DNA of 64,000 nucleotides from Sphingobacterium gobiense (GCF_002980575.1 NZ_PVBS01000001.1:1364001-1428000); one strand, 5' to 3'. Shown: positions 50,941 to 60,586, numbered from the stretch's first letter. Numbers and translations are program-made. Notes: generated by a model not told the origin, from the letters alone.

Positions 50941-51968
50941 CCAGGTACATTTTATTATTTCTTTTAGCCAGTCAATCTTGCTTTGGTCAAATAAATACAT
51001 TCCATGGGAAAAAATTGGACGTCATAGCGTTGGACAAACAAATCAAACACGCGATGGATTCGCTACAGGTCCAGGGGATGTCCCTTGCAATCATCAACGA
51101 TGGAAAAATAGTATTTAACAAGGGGTTTGGTGTCTCAAATACACAACTGAAGAAAAAAGTTACCGAATCTACCCTCTTTGAGGCGGCGTCTCTGTCCAAA
51201 CCTGTTTTCGCTTTATTTGTCCTTAAACTGGCAAAGGCAGGAAAAATAGATATTGACAAACCTTTATTCGAATATTTACCGGCTAATAACATTGTTGACG
51301 ATAGGTATAAGAAAGTCACGGCAAGAATGGTTTTAAACCATACGACAGGACTACCCAACTGGAGCGAGACGGAAAAAATACATTTATTAAGCAAACCGGG
51401 AACACAGTTCTCATATTCTGGCGAAGCTTTTATGTACCTTGCTAAGGTCATTGCCAAGCTCTACGATACGTCGCTTGAAAATTTGGATAACATTTTTCAA
51501 AGGGAGGTTGCTAGGGAGTTGCATCTTAAAAATTTTCATTTCATAACGACTCAAGAAATTGAGAAAAACTTAGCGCTGGGATACCAGAAGAATCAGAAAG
51601 TAGAGGATGAAAGGAATAGATTAATTTTTGATCCAGCCGGAGGCTTGTATGCGAATACCCTAAACTATGCAACCTTTCTGATTTGGTTAATGAACAATGC
51701 GTTAGAATACAAAGAAATGTTTCTACCTGTAATCTCTCTTGAACAGGGAAATCCGATTATGGAATACTTTGGCGTTGACTCATGGACACTTGGCATGGCC
51801 TTTATACACCTTGGTGGCACTAAAAATTACTGGCATGGCGGAAATAATTTAGGTTTTACTTCTTCCTTTATGATCAATCTGGAGAAGCAATTTGGATATG
51901 TATATTTCACTAACGAAGATCAATGCAACGGTATGAAAAAAGTTATAGAGGATATACTTTGGAGATAA
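50937..51968 (+). CDS. Serine hydrolase of the beta-lactamase/PBP4* family
   Basis: 343 residues with signal MTRYILLFLLASQSCFGQ. Class C-like active site: SLSK (Ser-x-x-Lys) in EAASLSKPVFALF, YSG in the Tyr position (TQFSYSGEAFMYLA) and HGGNN in the KTG position. The family covers esterases, D-aminopeptidases and carboxypeptidases; lactamase activity is not implied. Periplasmic. Confidence 0.9.
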   Translation: MTRYILLFLLASQSCFGQINTFHGKKLDVIALDKQIKHAMDSLQVQGMSLAIINDGKIVFNKGFGVSNTQLKKKVTESTLFEAASLSKPVFALFVLKLAKAGKIDIDKPLFEYLPANNIVDDRYKKVTARMVLNHTTGLPNWSETEKIHLLSKPGTQFSYSGEAFMYLAKVIAKLYDTSLENLDNIFQREVARELHLKNFHFITTQEIEKNLALGYQKNQKVEDERNRLIFDPAGGLYANTLNYATFLIWLMNNALEYKEMFLPVISLEQGNPIMEYFGVDSWTLGMAFIHLGGTKNYWHGGNNLGFTSSFMINLEKQFGYVYFTNEDQCNGMKKVIEDILWR

Positions 51969-51972
51969 ATTA

Positions 51973-52527
51973 TTGCTATTCTATCTGTCCCCGACGCCGC
52001 CGGAACAACGCTACATCGTTCACCCCATACGTGTTATGGAACTTTGTGAAGCTTATGAGAGCGATGTGAATATCCTGGCAGTCGCTTTATTGCACGACGT
52101 ACTGGAAGACACCGCCGTTTCGGAAGAGGAGCTTAGTCGTTTCCTGCGAGAAACGATGGCCGCAAACGACGCCCAAAAAACCCTACGTTATGTAATAGAG
52201 TTAACAGATATCTATATTAAAGCAGATTACCTCCATTTAAACCGACGGCAGCGAAAGACTAGAGAAAACGAGAGATTTCAAAAAATCACCCCACAGGCAC
52301 AGACCATTAAATATGCAGATATTACAGATAACTGTATCGAGATTGTAAAGCACGATACAGATTTCGCTCTTTTATTTCTTCATGAATGTCGCGATGTACT
52401 CCATCTACTCAACAAAGGAAATGAAGATCTATACCAGCGTGCCGTAGACGCAGTGTCAACAGCGCTAGATAACCTTCCGCAATCTAAAAGGGAAAATCGA
52501 TCCACAAGGAGATTCCCGTCAAAATAA
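51973..52527 (+). CDS. HD-domain phosphohydrolase, apparently 5'-truncated
   Basis: 184 residues from a TTG start. HD motif: YIVHPIRVMELCEAY, then ILAVALLHDVLEDTAVSEEE (His-Asp pair), then TIKYADITDNCIEIVKHD, as in SpoT/RelA-type HD enzymes. The usual first ~30 residues are missing; the frame begins 4 bp after the hydrolase stop, so the 5' end was probably lost. Metal-binding residues remain, apart from the first His region. Confidence 0.75.
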   Translation: MLFYLSPTPPEQRYIVHPIRVMELCEAYESDVNILAVALLHDVLEDTAVSEEELSRFLRETMAANDAQKTLRYVIELTDIYIKADYLHLNRRQRKTRENERFQKITPQAQTIKYADITDNCIEIVKHDTDFALLFLHECRDVLHLLNKGNEDLYQRAVDAVSTALDNLPQSKRENRSTRRFPSK

Positions 52528-52554
52528 TTTACATTCGTAAAAAAGAACCGAACG

Positions 52555-52974
52555 ATGAAAACACACTCCACCAACTATCTCGATACATTCATCGAAGTCG
52601 CTGAGGATACGAAAGCGACCAAAGGCACGCCGCCACCCGCAAGAAACAAAAAGTCCGTAGCAGCAATGCAGTACGAACTACTCGCTCACAACCCCTACAA
52701 ATTCACATCAGACGACATTCTCTTTCAAGTATACGCCGATCGAAACGATTTAATAAAGGCAGACTACAAGCAAGCAAGAGAACAGTTTTTCTCAAAAGGA
52801 CAGCCCTGCTTTCGCGCCTCTCCATTAGCAAAAACTTATGGTTTCGGCATTCATAGCAATAATGAAGGAAAGGTTGCGCTTTATGGAATGGAAACGGCGG
52901 AATATCAGTCTTTTTTGGCGGATACAAATACGACAAAAAAGAAAGCTATGCGATCGAGCAAACCCACTACATAA
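52555..52974 (+). CDS. DUF6157 family protein
   Basis: 139 residues: THSTNYLDTFIEVAEDTKAT, then KSVAAMQYELLAHNPYKFTS, KGQPCFRASPLAKTYGFGIH, matching the DUF6157 pattern. Function not established. Cytosolic. 27 bp after the HD gene, same strand. Confidence 0.8.
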   Translation: MKTHSTNYLDTFIEVAEDTKATKGTPPPARNKKSVAAMQYELLAHNPYKFTSDDILFQVYADRNDLIKADYKQAREQFFSKGQPCFRASPLAKTYGFGIHSNNEGKVALYGMETAEYQSFLADTNTTKKKAMRSSKPTT

Positions 52975-53081
52975 GAAAAGGACAAAGTCCAGTATGGCTT
53001 AAATTAATGAAGAGCCGATCCTGTTCGATTAATAATAGGTTGGGTTAAAAACAAATACTTCGTGTAAAAAATCTTCACAAA

Positions 53082-53113
53082 AAAACCAGCGCCAAAAGGG
53101 CTGGCTGGGTTTT
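53082..53113 (+). terminator. Possible terminator hairpin
   Basis: AAAACCAGC (53082-53090) can pair with GCTGG-G-TTTT (53104-53113) with one bulge. It lies ~110 bp after the DUF6157 stop and is followed by T/A-rich bases. Confidence 0.4.
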
Positions 53114-53268
53114 AAAATTCTTGTTTTAAAGTGCTGCTCTACAGCTCTAGAGTATAGAGGGGCACTAACTATAGCATAAAGATACATTTTCACTAATATT
53201 TCCTACTTTTAGAGATATAAAGGAAATTATGAATTATATCCAAAATCAACTAAAGAAAATTTCACTAT

Positions 53269-53529
53269 ATGAAACCAGATAATTTGACTGAATTTACTGA
53301 TGATCAGTTATTCCAAAAAATGAAAAATATCAAGAATACCAAGATAATAAACGCCGTCATCATTGGGGCCACCGTGGGGATTTTCTTTTTTGGAGTAATG
53401 AAAAATGGACTTGGGCTGTTTACTTTTTTTCCTTTAGTTATCGGATATTTGGTGATTAAAAATTCAGCAAGCGATAAAATTATTGAACAGGAAATCCGTA
53501 AAGAAATGCAGTCTAGGAATTTGGTGTAA
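53269..53529 (+). CDS. Small two-helix membrane protein, related to 50447-50707
   Basis: 86 residues: LTEFTDDQLFQKMKNIKNTK, helix 1 (INAVIIGATVGIFFFGV), helix 2 (LFTFFPLVIGYLVI), then a charged tail (DKIIEQEIRKEMQSR). Same length and layout as the gene at 50447. Function unknown. Confidence 0.6.
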   Translation: MKPDNLTEFTDDQLFQKMKNIKNTKIINAVIIGATVGIFFFGVMKNGLGLFTFFPLVIGYLVIKNSASDKIIEQEIRKEMQSRNLV

Positions 53530-53540
53530 AAATTTACAGC

Positions 53541-53717
53541 ATGAAAAATATTAAAAACGATTACGTCTTTCGTGATACCCATAAAGGCCGTGGTGGCCGC
53601 AGAAAGGCACCTAATGTGTTCACCGAGTATGGTATGCTCACGCATTTATGCGCTTGGCTGTCCTTGCGACATTGGTCCTTACGAAAAACATTACCATATG
53701 TGTCTGTCTATTCCTGA
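53541..53717 (+). pseudogene. ORF6N/KilA-N-type antirepressor remnant cut by the IS3 element
   Basis: 58 codons. GRGGRRKAPNVFTEYGMLT is the end of the ORF6N-domain motif (WGGxRxxPxVFTExG) of phage-type antirepressors. The frame loses the motif at ACGCATTTATGC and runs into the left end of the IS element at 53701. A gene fragment. Confidence 0.6.
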
Positions 53718-53754
53718 AATAGCTTGACACTTTTTCGGTAAAAAGAGGAAAAAG

Positions 53755-54165
53755 ATGTCAAAATCAACAGGAAGAAAACAGAAAGAGATTTTACTTAAGG
53801 ACCGCTTCAGTGATGAGAGTTCCACCCAGCCAGAGATAGCATTCCGTAGATGGCTGGTCGGCGAGCTGGACTCAGGCCGGATGACCGAAGGGGAAGCACG
53901 TGCGCGATTTCATATAGGAGATGCTACATGGTGGAGACTGATACGGCGCTGGCGCAGGTTATATTCTTCGGATATTCCTTTAACTTTACCCCCGATGACC
54001 GAAAAAGAACAGCGGGAACTAGAGGCGCTCCATAAGCGGATAAAGGAGCTGGAGAAGCATCTGGAAGATGCCAAGGTGAAGAATACTGCACTGGAAACAT
54101 TGGTCGATGTTGCCGAACAGAAGCTGCGGATCAGTATCCGAAAAAAGTCTGGGCCCAAACAGTAA
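53755..54165 (+). CDS. IS3-family OrfA (transposase HTH subunit)
   Basis: 136 residues. Helix-turn-helix region (RWLVGELDSGRMTEGEARAR, FHIGDATWWRLIRRWRRLYS), then a leucine-zipper-like coiled coil (LEALHKRIKELEKHLEDAKV). The gene ends after the heptamer A AAA AAG (54141-54147) in the proper frame phase (CGA AAA AAG). A -1 shift there would fuse it to OrfB to give full-length transposase. Confidence 0.9.
   Translation: MSKSTGRKQKEILLKDRFSDESSTQPEIAFRRWLVGELDSGRMTEGEARARFHIGDATWWRLIRRWRRLYSSDIPLTLPPMTEKEQRELEALHKRIKELEKHLEDAKVKNTALETLVDVAEQKLRISIRKKSGPKQ
54141..54147 (+). other. Programmed -1 frameshift site of the IS3 element
   Basis: AAAAAAG in the phase A AAA AAG, the standard IS3 slippery heptamer. 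After the shift the reading continues V-W-A-Q-T-V-N-L-L-R-Q-L-Y into OrfB without a stop. Confidence 0.8.
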
Positions 54166-54179
54166 ACCTGCTCAGGCAG

Positions 54180-55073
54180 TTGTACCCACATTACAGTGTA
54201 GGGTACCTCTGTTCACTGTTTGGGTATAGCCGGCAAGGCTATTATGAGCAGATAAAGCGTGCCGAAGAGAAGCATATGGCAGATGCACTGGTCATCAAGA
54301 TGGTCAGAGAGGTGCGCAAAGACCTGCCCCGCTGTGGTGTCCCCAAGCTGATGGTCATCTTAAAAGACCGGTTTGACGGGCATGGTATAAAAATGGGCAG
54401 GGACCAGCTGTACAGGCTGCTGGGGGAACGTGGGTACCTGATCCGTTACCGTAGGAGAAAGGTATATACGACCGACAGCAACCATCCTTACCGAAAATAC
54501 CCCAACCTGATCCGCGATCTGAGCGTGCTGACATGTGCAGGGCAGTTATGGGTAAGCGACATTACCTATCTCCACCTGAAGCATGGGTTCGCCTACCTGA
54601 GTATTGTTACAGATGCCTATTCCCACCGGATTATCGGCTACTGCCTTCACCCCACACTCCACAGTGATGGCCCTATAAATGCTTTATTGATGGCAAGCAC
54701 CTCCAAAATGCAGGGGACACTGATCCATCACAGTGACCGCGGTGTACAGTACTGCTGCCAGCAATATATACAGACACTGGAGTCATTTGGCATCCGCATA
54801 TCCATGACCGAGAACGGTGACCCTTATGAAAATGCCATTGCCGAACGGATCAACGGTATATTAAAGACGGAATTCCTGTTGGACCGGACTTTCCCATCTT
54901 TTGCCATGGCTCACAGTTCGGTAGAAAATGCAGTGGACAGATACAACCGTATAAGACCACATGCAAGCTGTGATAACCTTACACCGGTGCGGGCCCACGA
55001 GCAGAAGGGCATCCTTAAAAAGCACTGGAGATCCAAAGGAGAAAAAAAAGATACGGTCAATCTCCAAAACTAA
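54180..55073 (+). CDS. IS3-family OrfB (DDE transposase)
   Basis: 297 residues as listed from TTG at 54180; in the transposase it is read as the -1 frameshift extension of OrfA. HTH_21 region (VPKLMVILKDRFDGHGIKMG), then the DDE/RNase H core: LWVSDITYL (D1), IHHSDRGVQY (D2), NGDPYENAIAERINGILKTE (E35 region), ending with RYNRIRPHASCDNLTP. All catalytic residues are present. Confidence 0.95.
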   Translation: MYPHYSVGYLCSLFGYSRQGYYEQIKRAEEKHMADALVIKMVREVRKDLPRCGVPKLMVILKDRFDGHGIKMGRDQLYRLLGERGYLIRYRRRKVYTTDSNHPYRKYPNLIRDLSVLTCAGQLWVSDITYLHLKHGFAYLSIVTDAYSHRIIGYCLHPTLHSDGPINALLMASTSKMQGTLIHHSDRGVQYCCQQYIQTLESFGIRISMTENGDPYENAIAERINGILKTEFLLDRTFPSFAMAHSSVENAVDRYNRIRPHASCDNLTPVRAHEQKGILKKHWRSKGEKKDTVNLQN

Positions 55074-55497
55074 TAGACCATGGACATAAGAGGACCCCCT
55101 GTCTGCCCAGCTCAGTAATAAGATGATCATACGGACAGTACTTCAGTAACTAGCCGGATCCTGTAGGATAAGGGCAGCAGGAAAAGAAACGTAGTCAAGT
55201 AGATATAGAAGTAAAATGAAACATGTAACAGATAACAGCGATAACAGGGGAACGGTATACAGTCCTCCAAACAGTGCCAGTGGTGTAAGTAAAACCAGTA
55301 ATACGGCATATGGAATACGAGCCTATCGTAAATGTATATTGTTTGTCTGTGTAAACAGGGTTGATCAAAAAATTATATCTACATCCCGTATAAAAGAATC
55401 ATTGTGTAACTTTGTGTTAGTAAACAATAGAATAACAGTAAACTTTATCAATAACTAACCGATAAGGCTGTCAAGTTTTTTTAGGAAGGTACAGTCT

Positions 55498-55900
55498 TAA
55501 TACAGCTATATTGGGGAAGGATATCACCTTTTGTGTAAAAAAGAAAAGCTTTGCTCTGTAACAGCTTTTCCCAGTTTGCGTATGCTCAATGCGTCATTGA
55601 CCATGTAATTAATGGATTTGACATCCGTCAGTACTCAACAAGCAATGTAGCAATCAGCTTTGACAATCGTCAAAATCAAACAGACACCTGCCAACATGAA
55701 TCAATCAATGTACGGAAAGTTGTTTTCTGCCATTTGCTTGCTTTGTACCCTAACAAAACCAGTAAGGCAATGTAGTAGCCGGCTTTGAGCCCCGTCAGAA
55801 AGAATTATGCAGCCAACATATCAATTTTGTTCCCTGGCGAAGTCGATCTGTTCCGTACAGGCATGCGCTCGCACATGCGCAGAACCAGCATAAAAAAAGC
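55498..55900. other. Flank of the IS3 element without a recognised gene
   Basis: About 400 bp right of the IS end. Short frames exist on both strands but none is convincing. It may be decayed coding DNA. GCATGCGCTCGCACATGCGC (55861-55880) is a GC-rich imperfect palindrome. Confidence 0.3.
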
Positions 55901-56950
55901 TTAGCTATAAACGTTTATCATTTCCAAAATATGTTCTGAATAGTGATATATATCGTCGAGTTCGTTTAAATCATATTTCGTTTCCTTTTTCTCTTTATCG
56001 AAAAGTCCTATACGCAGGCGATTGGAATTAAAATAGAAACGACAGATTGGTTTGCGATTGTTATCATCTAATAATATTCCGCAATAAGATTGGTTGTCTC
56101 TCATAAAGACGCGGCCGACCTCAATCTCTTTCCGCAGAATAGATTTCACGATAAGATAACCATCAATCTCATCTTGCGTAGTAACAACTAATGATTCGAG
56201 TTCTGCTGGAGCTGCATTATTTTCCTGCTCGTTTTCTGTTTCCTTTTTGAGTGCACTTTTCAGACGCTCGCTGATCTGATCATGGACTATCTGTGTAAAT
56301 ACACGCTTAACTAAAGGCGTGAATTGTTCCAGCACTTTAGCGGTTACGACGCTAGGATATACCTGCCTGGCGAAATATCGGACAAATTCCTCGCTCGGAG
56401 CTTGCATTTCGCCTGTAACCAGTATTTGAAGCTCATTGAAAAATTTCAGGTCGCTAGCAGCCGAAGAAATACTATCGAGGTCGAAGATGGTTTTATGAAA
56501 CTTTCGAAGCTCTGCAATTTCATTGTCTTTGATATCTGTAATCTTAAATTCAAAGAATGGTTTCTCATCCATTTTATTGGGTGTAACCAGATCGGTGTAG
56601 AAACGATATTCCAAGCCGTTGGTTAAGAGGCTGAATTTGGCATCAGTTGTATGAAAGTATCGAAACAATTGTGAGTTATGCGGGTCTAAGCCGTCGGCAT
56701 AATGTTTACATTCGATAAGGATAACGGGTTTATCTTCACGAAGAATAGCATAGTCCACCTTCTCCCCTTTCTTGATGCCAATGTCTGCAATGAATTCTGG
56801 TTGTACCTCGAAAGGGTCGAATACGTCGTATCCTAGGATTTTCAGGAAAGGCATAATCAGAGAAGTCTTAGTGGCTTCTTCTGTCTTAATTTGTGGCAAT
56901 AATCTGTCCACACGCTTGGCAAATTGCCGGATTTCTTCTTTAAAGTCCAT
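55901..56950 (-). CDS. Type I restriction R-subunit N-terminal-like (HSDR_N) nuclease protein
   Basis: 349 residues. HSDR_N-type PD-(D/E)XK core: TSLIMPFLKILGYDVFDPFE, VDYAILREDKPVILIECKHY (D...E-x-K), LFRYFHTTDAKFSLLTNG. The rest is helical with a C-terminal beta region. No helicase domain follows, so it is a stand-alone protein of the group often found in prophages and defence islands. It is last of a minus-strand group (gap 70 bp). Confidence 0.85.
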   Translation of the reverse strand: MDFKEEIRQFAKRVDRLLPQIKTEEATKTSLIMPFLKILGYDVFDPFEVQPEFIADIGIKKGEKVDYAILREDKPVILIECKHYADGLDPHNSQLFRYFHTTDAKFSLLTNGLEYRFYTDLVTPNKMDEKPFFEFKITDIKDNEIAELRKFHKTIFDLDSISSAASDLKFFNELQILVTGEMQAPSEEFVRYFARQVYPSVVTAKVLEQFTPLVKRVFTQIVHDQISERLKSALKKETENEQENNAAPAELESLVVTTQDEIDGYLIVKSILRKEIEVGRVFMRDNQSYCGILLDDNNRKPICRFYFNSNRLRIGLFDKEKKETKYDLNELDDIYHYSEHILEMINVYS

Positions 56951-57020
56951 TTGTAATCTGTAAATAGTTTATAGTATTTTTTTGATCATTTTCTGTCTTT
57001 CTGTTATTTATACTGGGGCA

Positions 57021-58046
57021 TTATCTGCTCTCCAAAAAGGATTTAATAGTTGAAAATGCTTCGGTTTCAGAATTGGCCGTTGGCAAAAGTTTGAATGACT
57101 TTACACCGGACTGTGTGAGCCAATCTGACCAAAAAAGTTGTAATATGTCCCAATCTGTCGGATGTACTGAGGCGCCTCCATTTTTGTTCTTTGAACGATC
57201 ATACATTTCCAGAACGAGAACGTGCAGGTCACGCAACAAAGGATTTTCTACCGGTATAATACCATACCCGTTCTCTTCAAAAAAAGCTTGCATACTTGTC
57301 GATCCAGACGCCTTGAAAGCTTTGCGAAAATTCTCGATAGTCTTAGAACTCAAAAAATAGCATTTGTTCCCCTTACAATGGTCTTCTCCATGGAGCCCAG
57401 CTTCGATATATCCGTCTGTAAAAAGCAACAGAACATTGCAGCTGTAATCTCGTTTTAACAAGTTGTTTTTTAGTATTGTAGTATCAACAGCTCTATCTAC
57501 TAACCCATGCTTGATGCCATCTTTCAAATATGACCAGATATCGGCCCCCGCTGGAGCTCGCTCGGACGCAACCGACATCTCATTATATGCGTTTTTAAAC
57601 TTCCCCCTATCAGTCGCGAGGTTTTGATTAGATTGATTCGTGAGATATCTAACGCGGTCTTCCTGGTTTCTTCCAAACCGCTTGAGGTCGAACTGCATGT
57701 CTAACACATTGACACCATATCGACTTATCAATTTCTGGTTGATAAAATCTACCCGAAGAATATCACGCTGTCCCGTTTTTCTCGTCTTAGAAGTACGATG
57801 AGCAAGATTATATGTGACGATATCGGGATAGAAACTATCGACTACCGCATCCACTATATCGGCATCACGTACAGGTTTGGGATACAACTGTCCGTTAATG
57901 CGATTGGATAAATCTGGGGCGATAGTTATATTATAATGAATGACATCTACGTTTTTTGGCTCCTCTATTTCAGAGGTGCAACTCCAACAAGCACTTAGCG
58001 CAACTGCCGGTAGAATGTAGATGGGTAGTATATTAAAACTTGACAC
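57021..58046 (-). CDS. vWA-like lipoprotein
   Basis: 341 residues. Lipoprotein-type signal with Cys near residue 20 (LSACWSC). ITIAPDLSNRI fits the D-x-S-x-R/S (MIDAS) strand of vWA-like domains, and NVLLLFTDGYIE fits the T-D-G strand. It overlaps the PLD-like gene by 14 bp, so the two are translated together. It may bind a metal and another protein at the membrane. Family name not certain. Confidence 0.6.
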   Translation of the reverse strand: MSSFNILPIYILPAVALSACWSCTSEIEEPKNVDVIHYNITIAPDLSNRINGQLYPKPVRDADIVDAVVDSFYPDIVTYNLAHRTSKTRKTGQRDILRVDFINQKLISRYGVNVLDMQFDLKRFGRNQEDRVRYLTNQSNQNLATDRGKFKNAYNEMSVASERAPAGADIWSYLKDGIKHGLVDRAVDTTILKNNLLKRDYSCNVLLLFTDGYIEAGLHGEDHCKGNKCYFLSSKTIENFRKAFKASGSTSMQAFFEENGYGIIPVENPLLRDLHVLVLEMYDRSKNKNGGASVHPTDWDILQLFWSDWLTQSGVKSFKLLPTANSETEAFSTIKSFLESR

Positions 58047-60066
58047 GGCGATCGATTTTTTGAGTAGTTAATTTTTGTTCTTGCCACTGATTGACACTAT
58101 CGGATGCCATAAAGGACATCTCCGTAGCCTTTGCGACAGAATACTGTTGATGCAAAAAGTCGTTCCATCCTTCAAGAAAAATATTAATACGGTCTTTCAA
58201 CGAATCTAATGAAATAGGAAGATTGTCATTTTCGATATGGCTAACGTACAGGTCCGAAGTTTGCTGAATATATTGGGATTTTTGATTAAGCACCATCAAT
58301 ACCCGTTCTTTTTCACGGTTGTAAATAGCGGGACTTTGCTCGATTTCTGCCAAAGCCAACTGATTCTCGGCACGCAAAATAATGTTCCGCTGCGCTATCG
58401 CACTAGATTCTGTTCTAAAACCATGAATGTTGCTAACACCCTTTTTAATTTCCCTTTCATGCTCTTTAATGAGCGCCTTGCTTTTCATAGCTGCATGATC
58501 CAGATTTCGCTCTTCATAGTACCCGATTAATCTGGTGTAAACAAATTTGAAAACAACAAGCCCTAGGGCGCCCAAAATAAAAACAAGATAAAAATTACTA
58601 TCGCTGAAGATATTTGTGAATTCCCACGGTAACGTCGTATCACCACGTAGCTTATGGACTTGATGTACGACAGAAGCTACCTGATAAGCAATAACGGCAT
58701 CGACCAATATAATACCGATCCACGTCAGTGTGTGTCCCCAAAAATTGAATCCTACTATCTTAGGCAATACAGCCAAAACAATTGGAACCAACACGAAGGT
58801 GATCACAAAAAAGAAGGCTACTGTTCCTTTATTCCATGCGTCGGAAAGTGCATCGGGATTGAATACCTCTGGCACCTGAAGATAACCTTCCAGCTGATTC
58901 ATTTCTGCATCAGAGGCACTATATATCATAATATAAGCTGCTGACGAATAAAAGATAAATAAATAGATGAGAAGCAAAATTCCAAAAGCTATAAGAGGTA
59001 TCAGTTCGAATGGTCGATGAGCTGGTTTTACAAAAGCAAGTTTCTCACTTTTGATATCTTCCTCATATTTCGCAATTATACTTTCTTCGCGCTTTATCTT
59101 GTCTTCGATATTCGTGATGTTTTCGTCATTTACTGCAATAGTCGAATTATTGGTAGCGATACTCGCTTCTAAATTTTTCTTCCGCAGGTCGATATCTGCT
59201 TGCGTATGGTTAAGGGATAAATCAGTTTGCCGCTTTAAAGCTCCTATAGCATGCAATTTCTGCTCTTCAACTTTGCCTAATAGACGACGCTTTTTATCTT
59301 CGATAACATCTATATCATTAATGAATATGGAATAGACGGTGTCTAACACTTTGTAGATCACTTGATGATCCCCGTTATTGGCCTTAGCTCGATCAAATCC
59401 CTGCTGTCTAAGTAGACTTCTGTCGAAATTGGACACCTCTGCTGCGATCATCGAATCGAGGACATTGGCGAAACTTACATCTTCAACTTCATTGGATTTG
59501 TTATGCCTTATCTCTTTTATGACCGTTTTATCGATGGAATCGCTTTTTTCCTCCCCCAACTGATCAGTTTGCTCTTCTACTTTGGTTTTAATCTTGTAAA
59601 AACTGGCCACCAAACTGTCTACTGTCGGTTGATGATTGGTTGCAATAATACTCTCATTGTTGTTTTTTCGCGCGTTCACGCTCCAGTTATATGATCCGTG
59701 TAGCACAAAGGAACGATCAATTACACAAAACTTCTGATTCATGACGCCATAGCCTGCATTTTTGATACGGATTACTACAGCTCCGGAACTAGTTAAGCGA
59801 TCAAACGGCAGCCTATAATTTTCCTGGTTTTCGGACATTACAATCTCAATCTTCACCCCTTCTGCGATTTTCTTTTCCAGTACATCAAAGAGATCTTCAT
59901 CGGTAAACCATGCTGCCGCTATTAGAATTTCTTCAGAAGCAGCAGAAAGACTCGATACAATCGCCGCATGGATCGCCTCATTGTCATTGATGACACGTTG
60001 GTCTAATTCAAAGACATGCTCTTGAGCGAGTGTTTTGGTGAATGGGTTCTTAAAATTTATTTTCAT
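58033..60066 (-). CDS. Membrane protein with PLD-like N-terminus lacking the HxK histidine
   Basis: 677 residues. N-terminal PLD-like domain (about 1-150): IVSSLSAASEEILIAAAWFT, and VMNQKFCVIDRSFVLHGSYN. The position of the catalytic His in H-x-K-x4-D is Asn here (N-Q-K-F-C-V-I-D), and no second copy is visible. A long coiled coil follows (IAVNDENITNIEDKIKREES), then 4-5 membrane helices near 350-520 (FVITFVLVPIVLAVLPKIVG, GIILVDAVIAYQVASV) and a second coiled coil. It is coupled to the vWA-like gene. It may act as a membrane-bound sensor or nuclease-like partner. Confidence 0.75.
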   Translation of the reverse strand: MKINFKNPFTKTLAQEHVFELDQRVINDNEAIHAAIVSSLSAASEEILIAAAWFTDEDLFDVLEKKIAEGVKIEIVMSENQENYRLPFDRLTSSGAVVIRIKNAGYGVMNQKFCVIDRSFVLHGSYNWSVNARKNNNESIIATNHQPTVDSLVASFYKIKTKVEEQTDQLGEEKSDSIDKTVIKEIRHNKSNEVEDVSFANVLDSMIAAEVSNFDRSLLRQQGFDRAKANNGDHQVIYKVLDTVYSIFINDIDVIEDKKRRLLGKVEEQKLHAIGALKRQTDLSLNHTQADIDLRKKNLEASIATNNSTIAVNDENITNIEDKIKREESIIAKYEEDIKSEKLAFVKPAHRPFELIPLIAFGILLLIYLFIFYSSAAYIMIYSASDAEMNQLEGYLQVPEVFNPDALSDAWNKGTVAFFFVITFVLVPIVLAVLPKIVGFNFWGHTLTWIGIILVDAVIAYQVASVVHQVHKLRGDTTLPWEFTNIFSDSNFYLVFILGALGLVVFKFVYTRLIGYYEERNLDHAAMKSKALIKEHEREIKKGVSNIHGFRTESSAIAQRNIILRAENQLALAEIEQSPAIYNREKERVLMVLNQKSQYIQQTSDLYVSHIENDNLPISLDSLKDRINIFLEGWNDFLHQQYSVAKATEMSFMASDSVNQWQEQKLTTQKIDRRVKF

Positions 60067-60097
60067 CGGTATGTATTATAAATAATCGTATGTAGTG

Positions 60098-60586
60098 CTA
60101 GATAACACAGTTATTGTCACTGATTAAGAAAATGAAGTTGACCGAGAGTTTAATCAGGCCGTACAACAGTAGATAGCTTAATGTCTTTTTTAGCAGGGTA
60201 GTACGGAGTGCATTTTGTATTCCTAACAAATCGCTGTGTAAGGTTGCCCGTTGCTGACGGGCGAGTAAAATCGCCTCTTTGATACCCTGCATATCTTGAC
60301 TCGTAATCTCATGTACATCCGCACTAAAGATATTGCCGCGGGATTCACATGGATAACTATTATTCTGTGGCAAAGCTGGTGCTGATGCTGAGCTCTTTAC
60401 TCCGTTGGAAAGCTTTCTTCTGTTGTAAATTCCTAGCCCGGGTATACTGGTGTTTAGGTAGGCTCCGGAAGATCCCAAAGTTACACTTGCTCCTTTTACT
60501 CCAATGGATGTAGAAATTCCGCTTTTACTAAAATTCAAGTGAACTCCAGGGATAATCTTTACACGTCGTCTAAATTTCCATGCCAT
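60098..60586 (-). CDS. DUF4236 protein with C-terminal membrane helix
   Basis: 162 residues from the ATG at 60586; an in-frame ATG two codons upstream is possible. FRRRVKIIPGVHLNFSKSGI, then GVKGASVTLGSSGAYLNTSI, matches the DUF4236 signature (FRRRxKIxPGVRLNxSKSG). The end is hydrophobic (TLSYLLLYGLIKLSVNFIFLI). 31 bp before the PLD-like gene, same strand, so an operon. Confidence 0.8.
   Translation of the reverse strand: MAWKFRRRVKIIPGVHLNFSKSGISTSIGVKGASVTLGSSGAYLNTSIPGLGIYNRRKLSNGVKSSASAPALPQNNSYPCESRGNIFSADVHEITSQDMQGIKEAILLARQQRATLHSDLLGIQNALRTTLLKKTLSYLLLYGLIKLSVNFIFLISDNNCVI

Larger units (their letters stand above)
53701..55497 (+). mobile_element. IS3-family insertion sequence with long non-coding tail
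   Basis: Left end TGTCTGTCTATTCCTG... and right end (revcomp of 55468-55496) GACTGTACCTTCCTAAAA... share ~21 of 29 positions, ending in CTTGACA on both sides (53722-53728 and 55470-55476). Inside are orfA, a slippery heptamer and orfB. About 1.8 kb is long for IS3 (usually 1.2-1.6 kb) because ~420 bp follow orfB. No target-site duplication was recognised. Confidence 0.8.
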
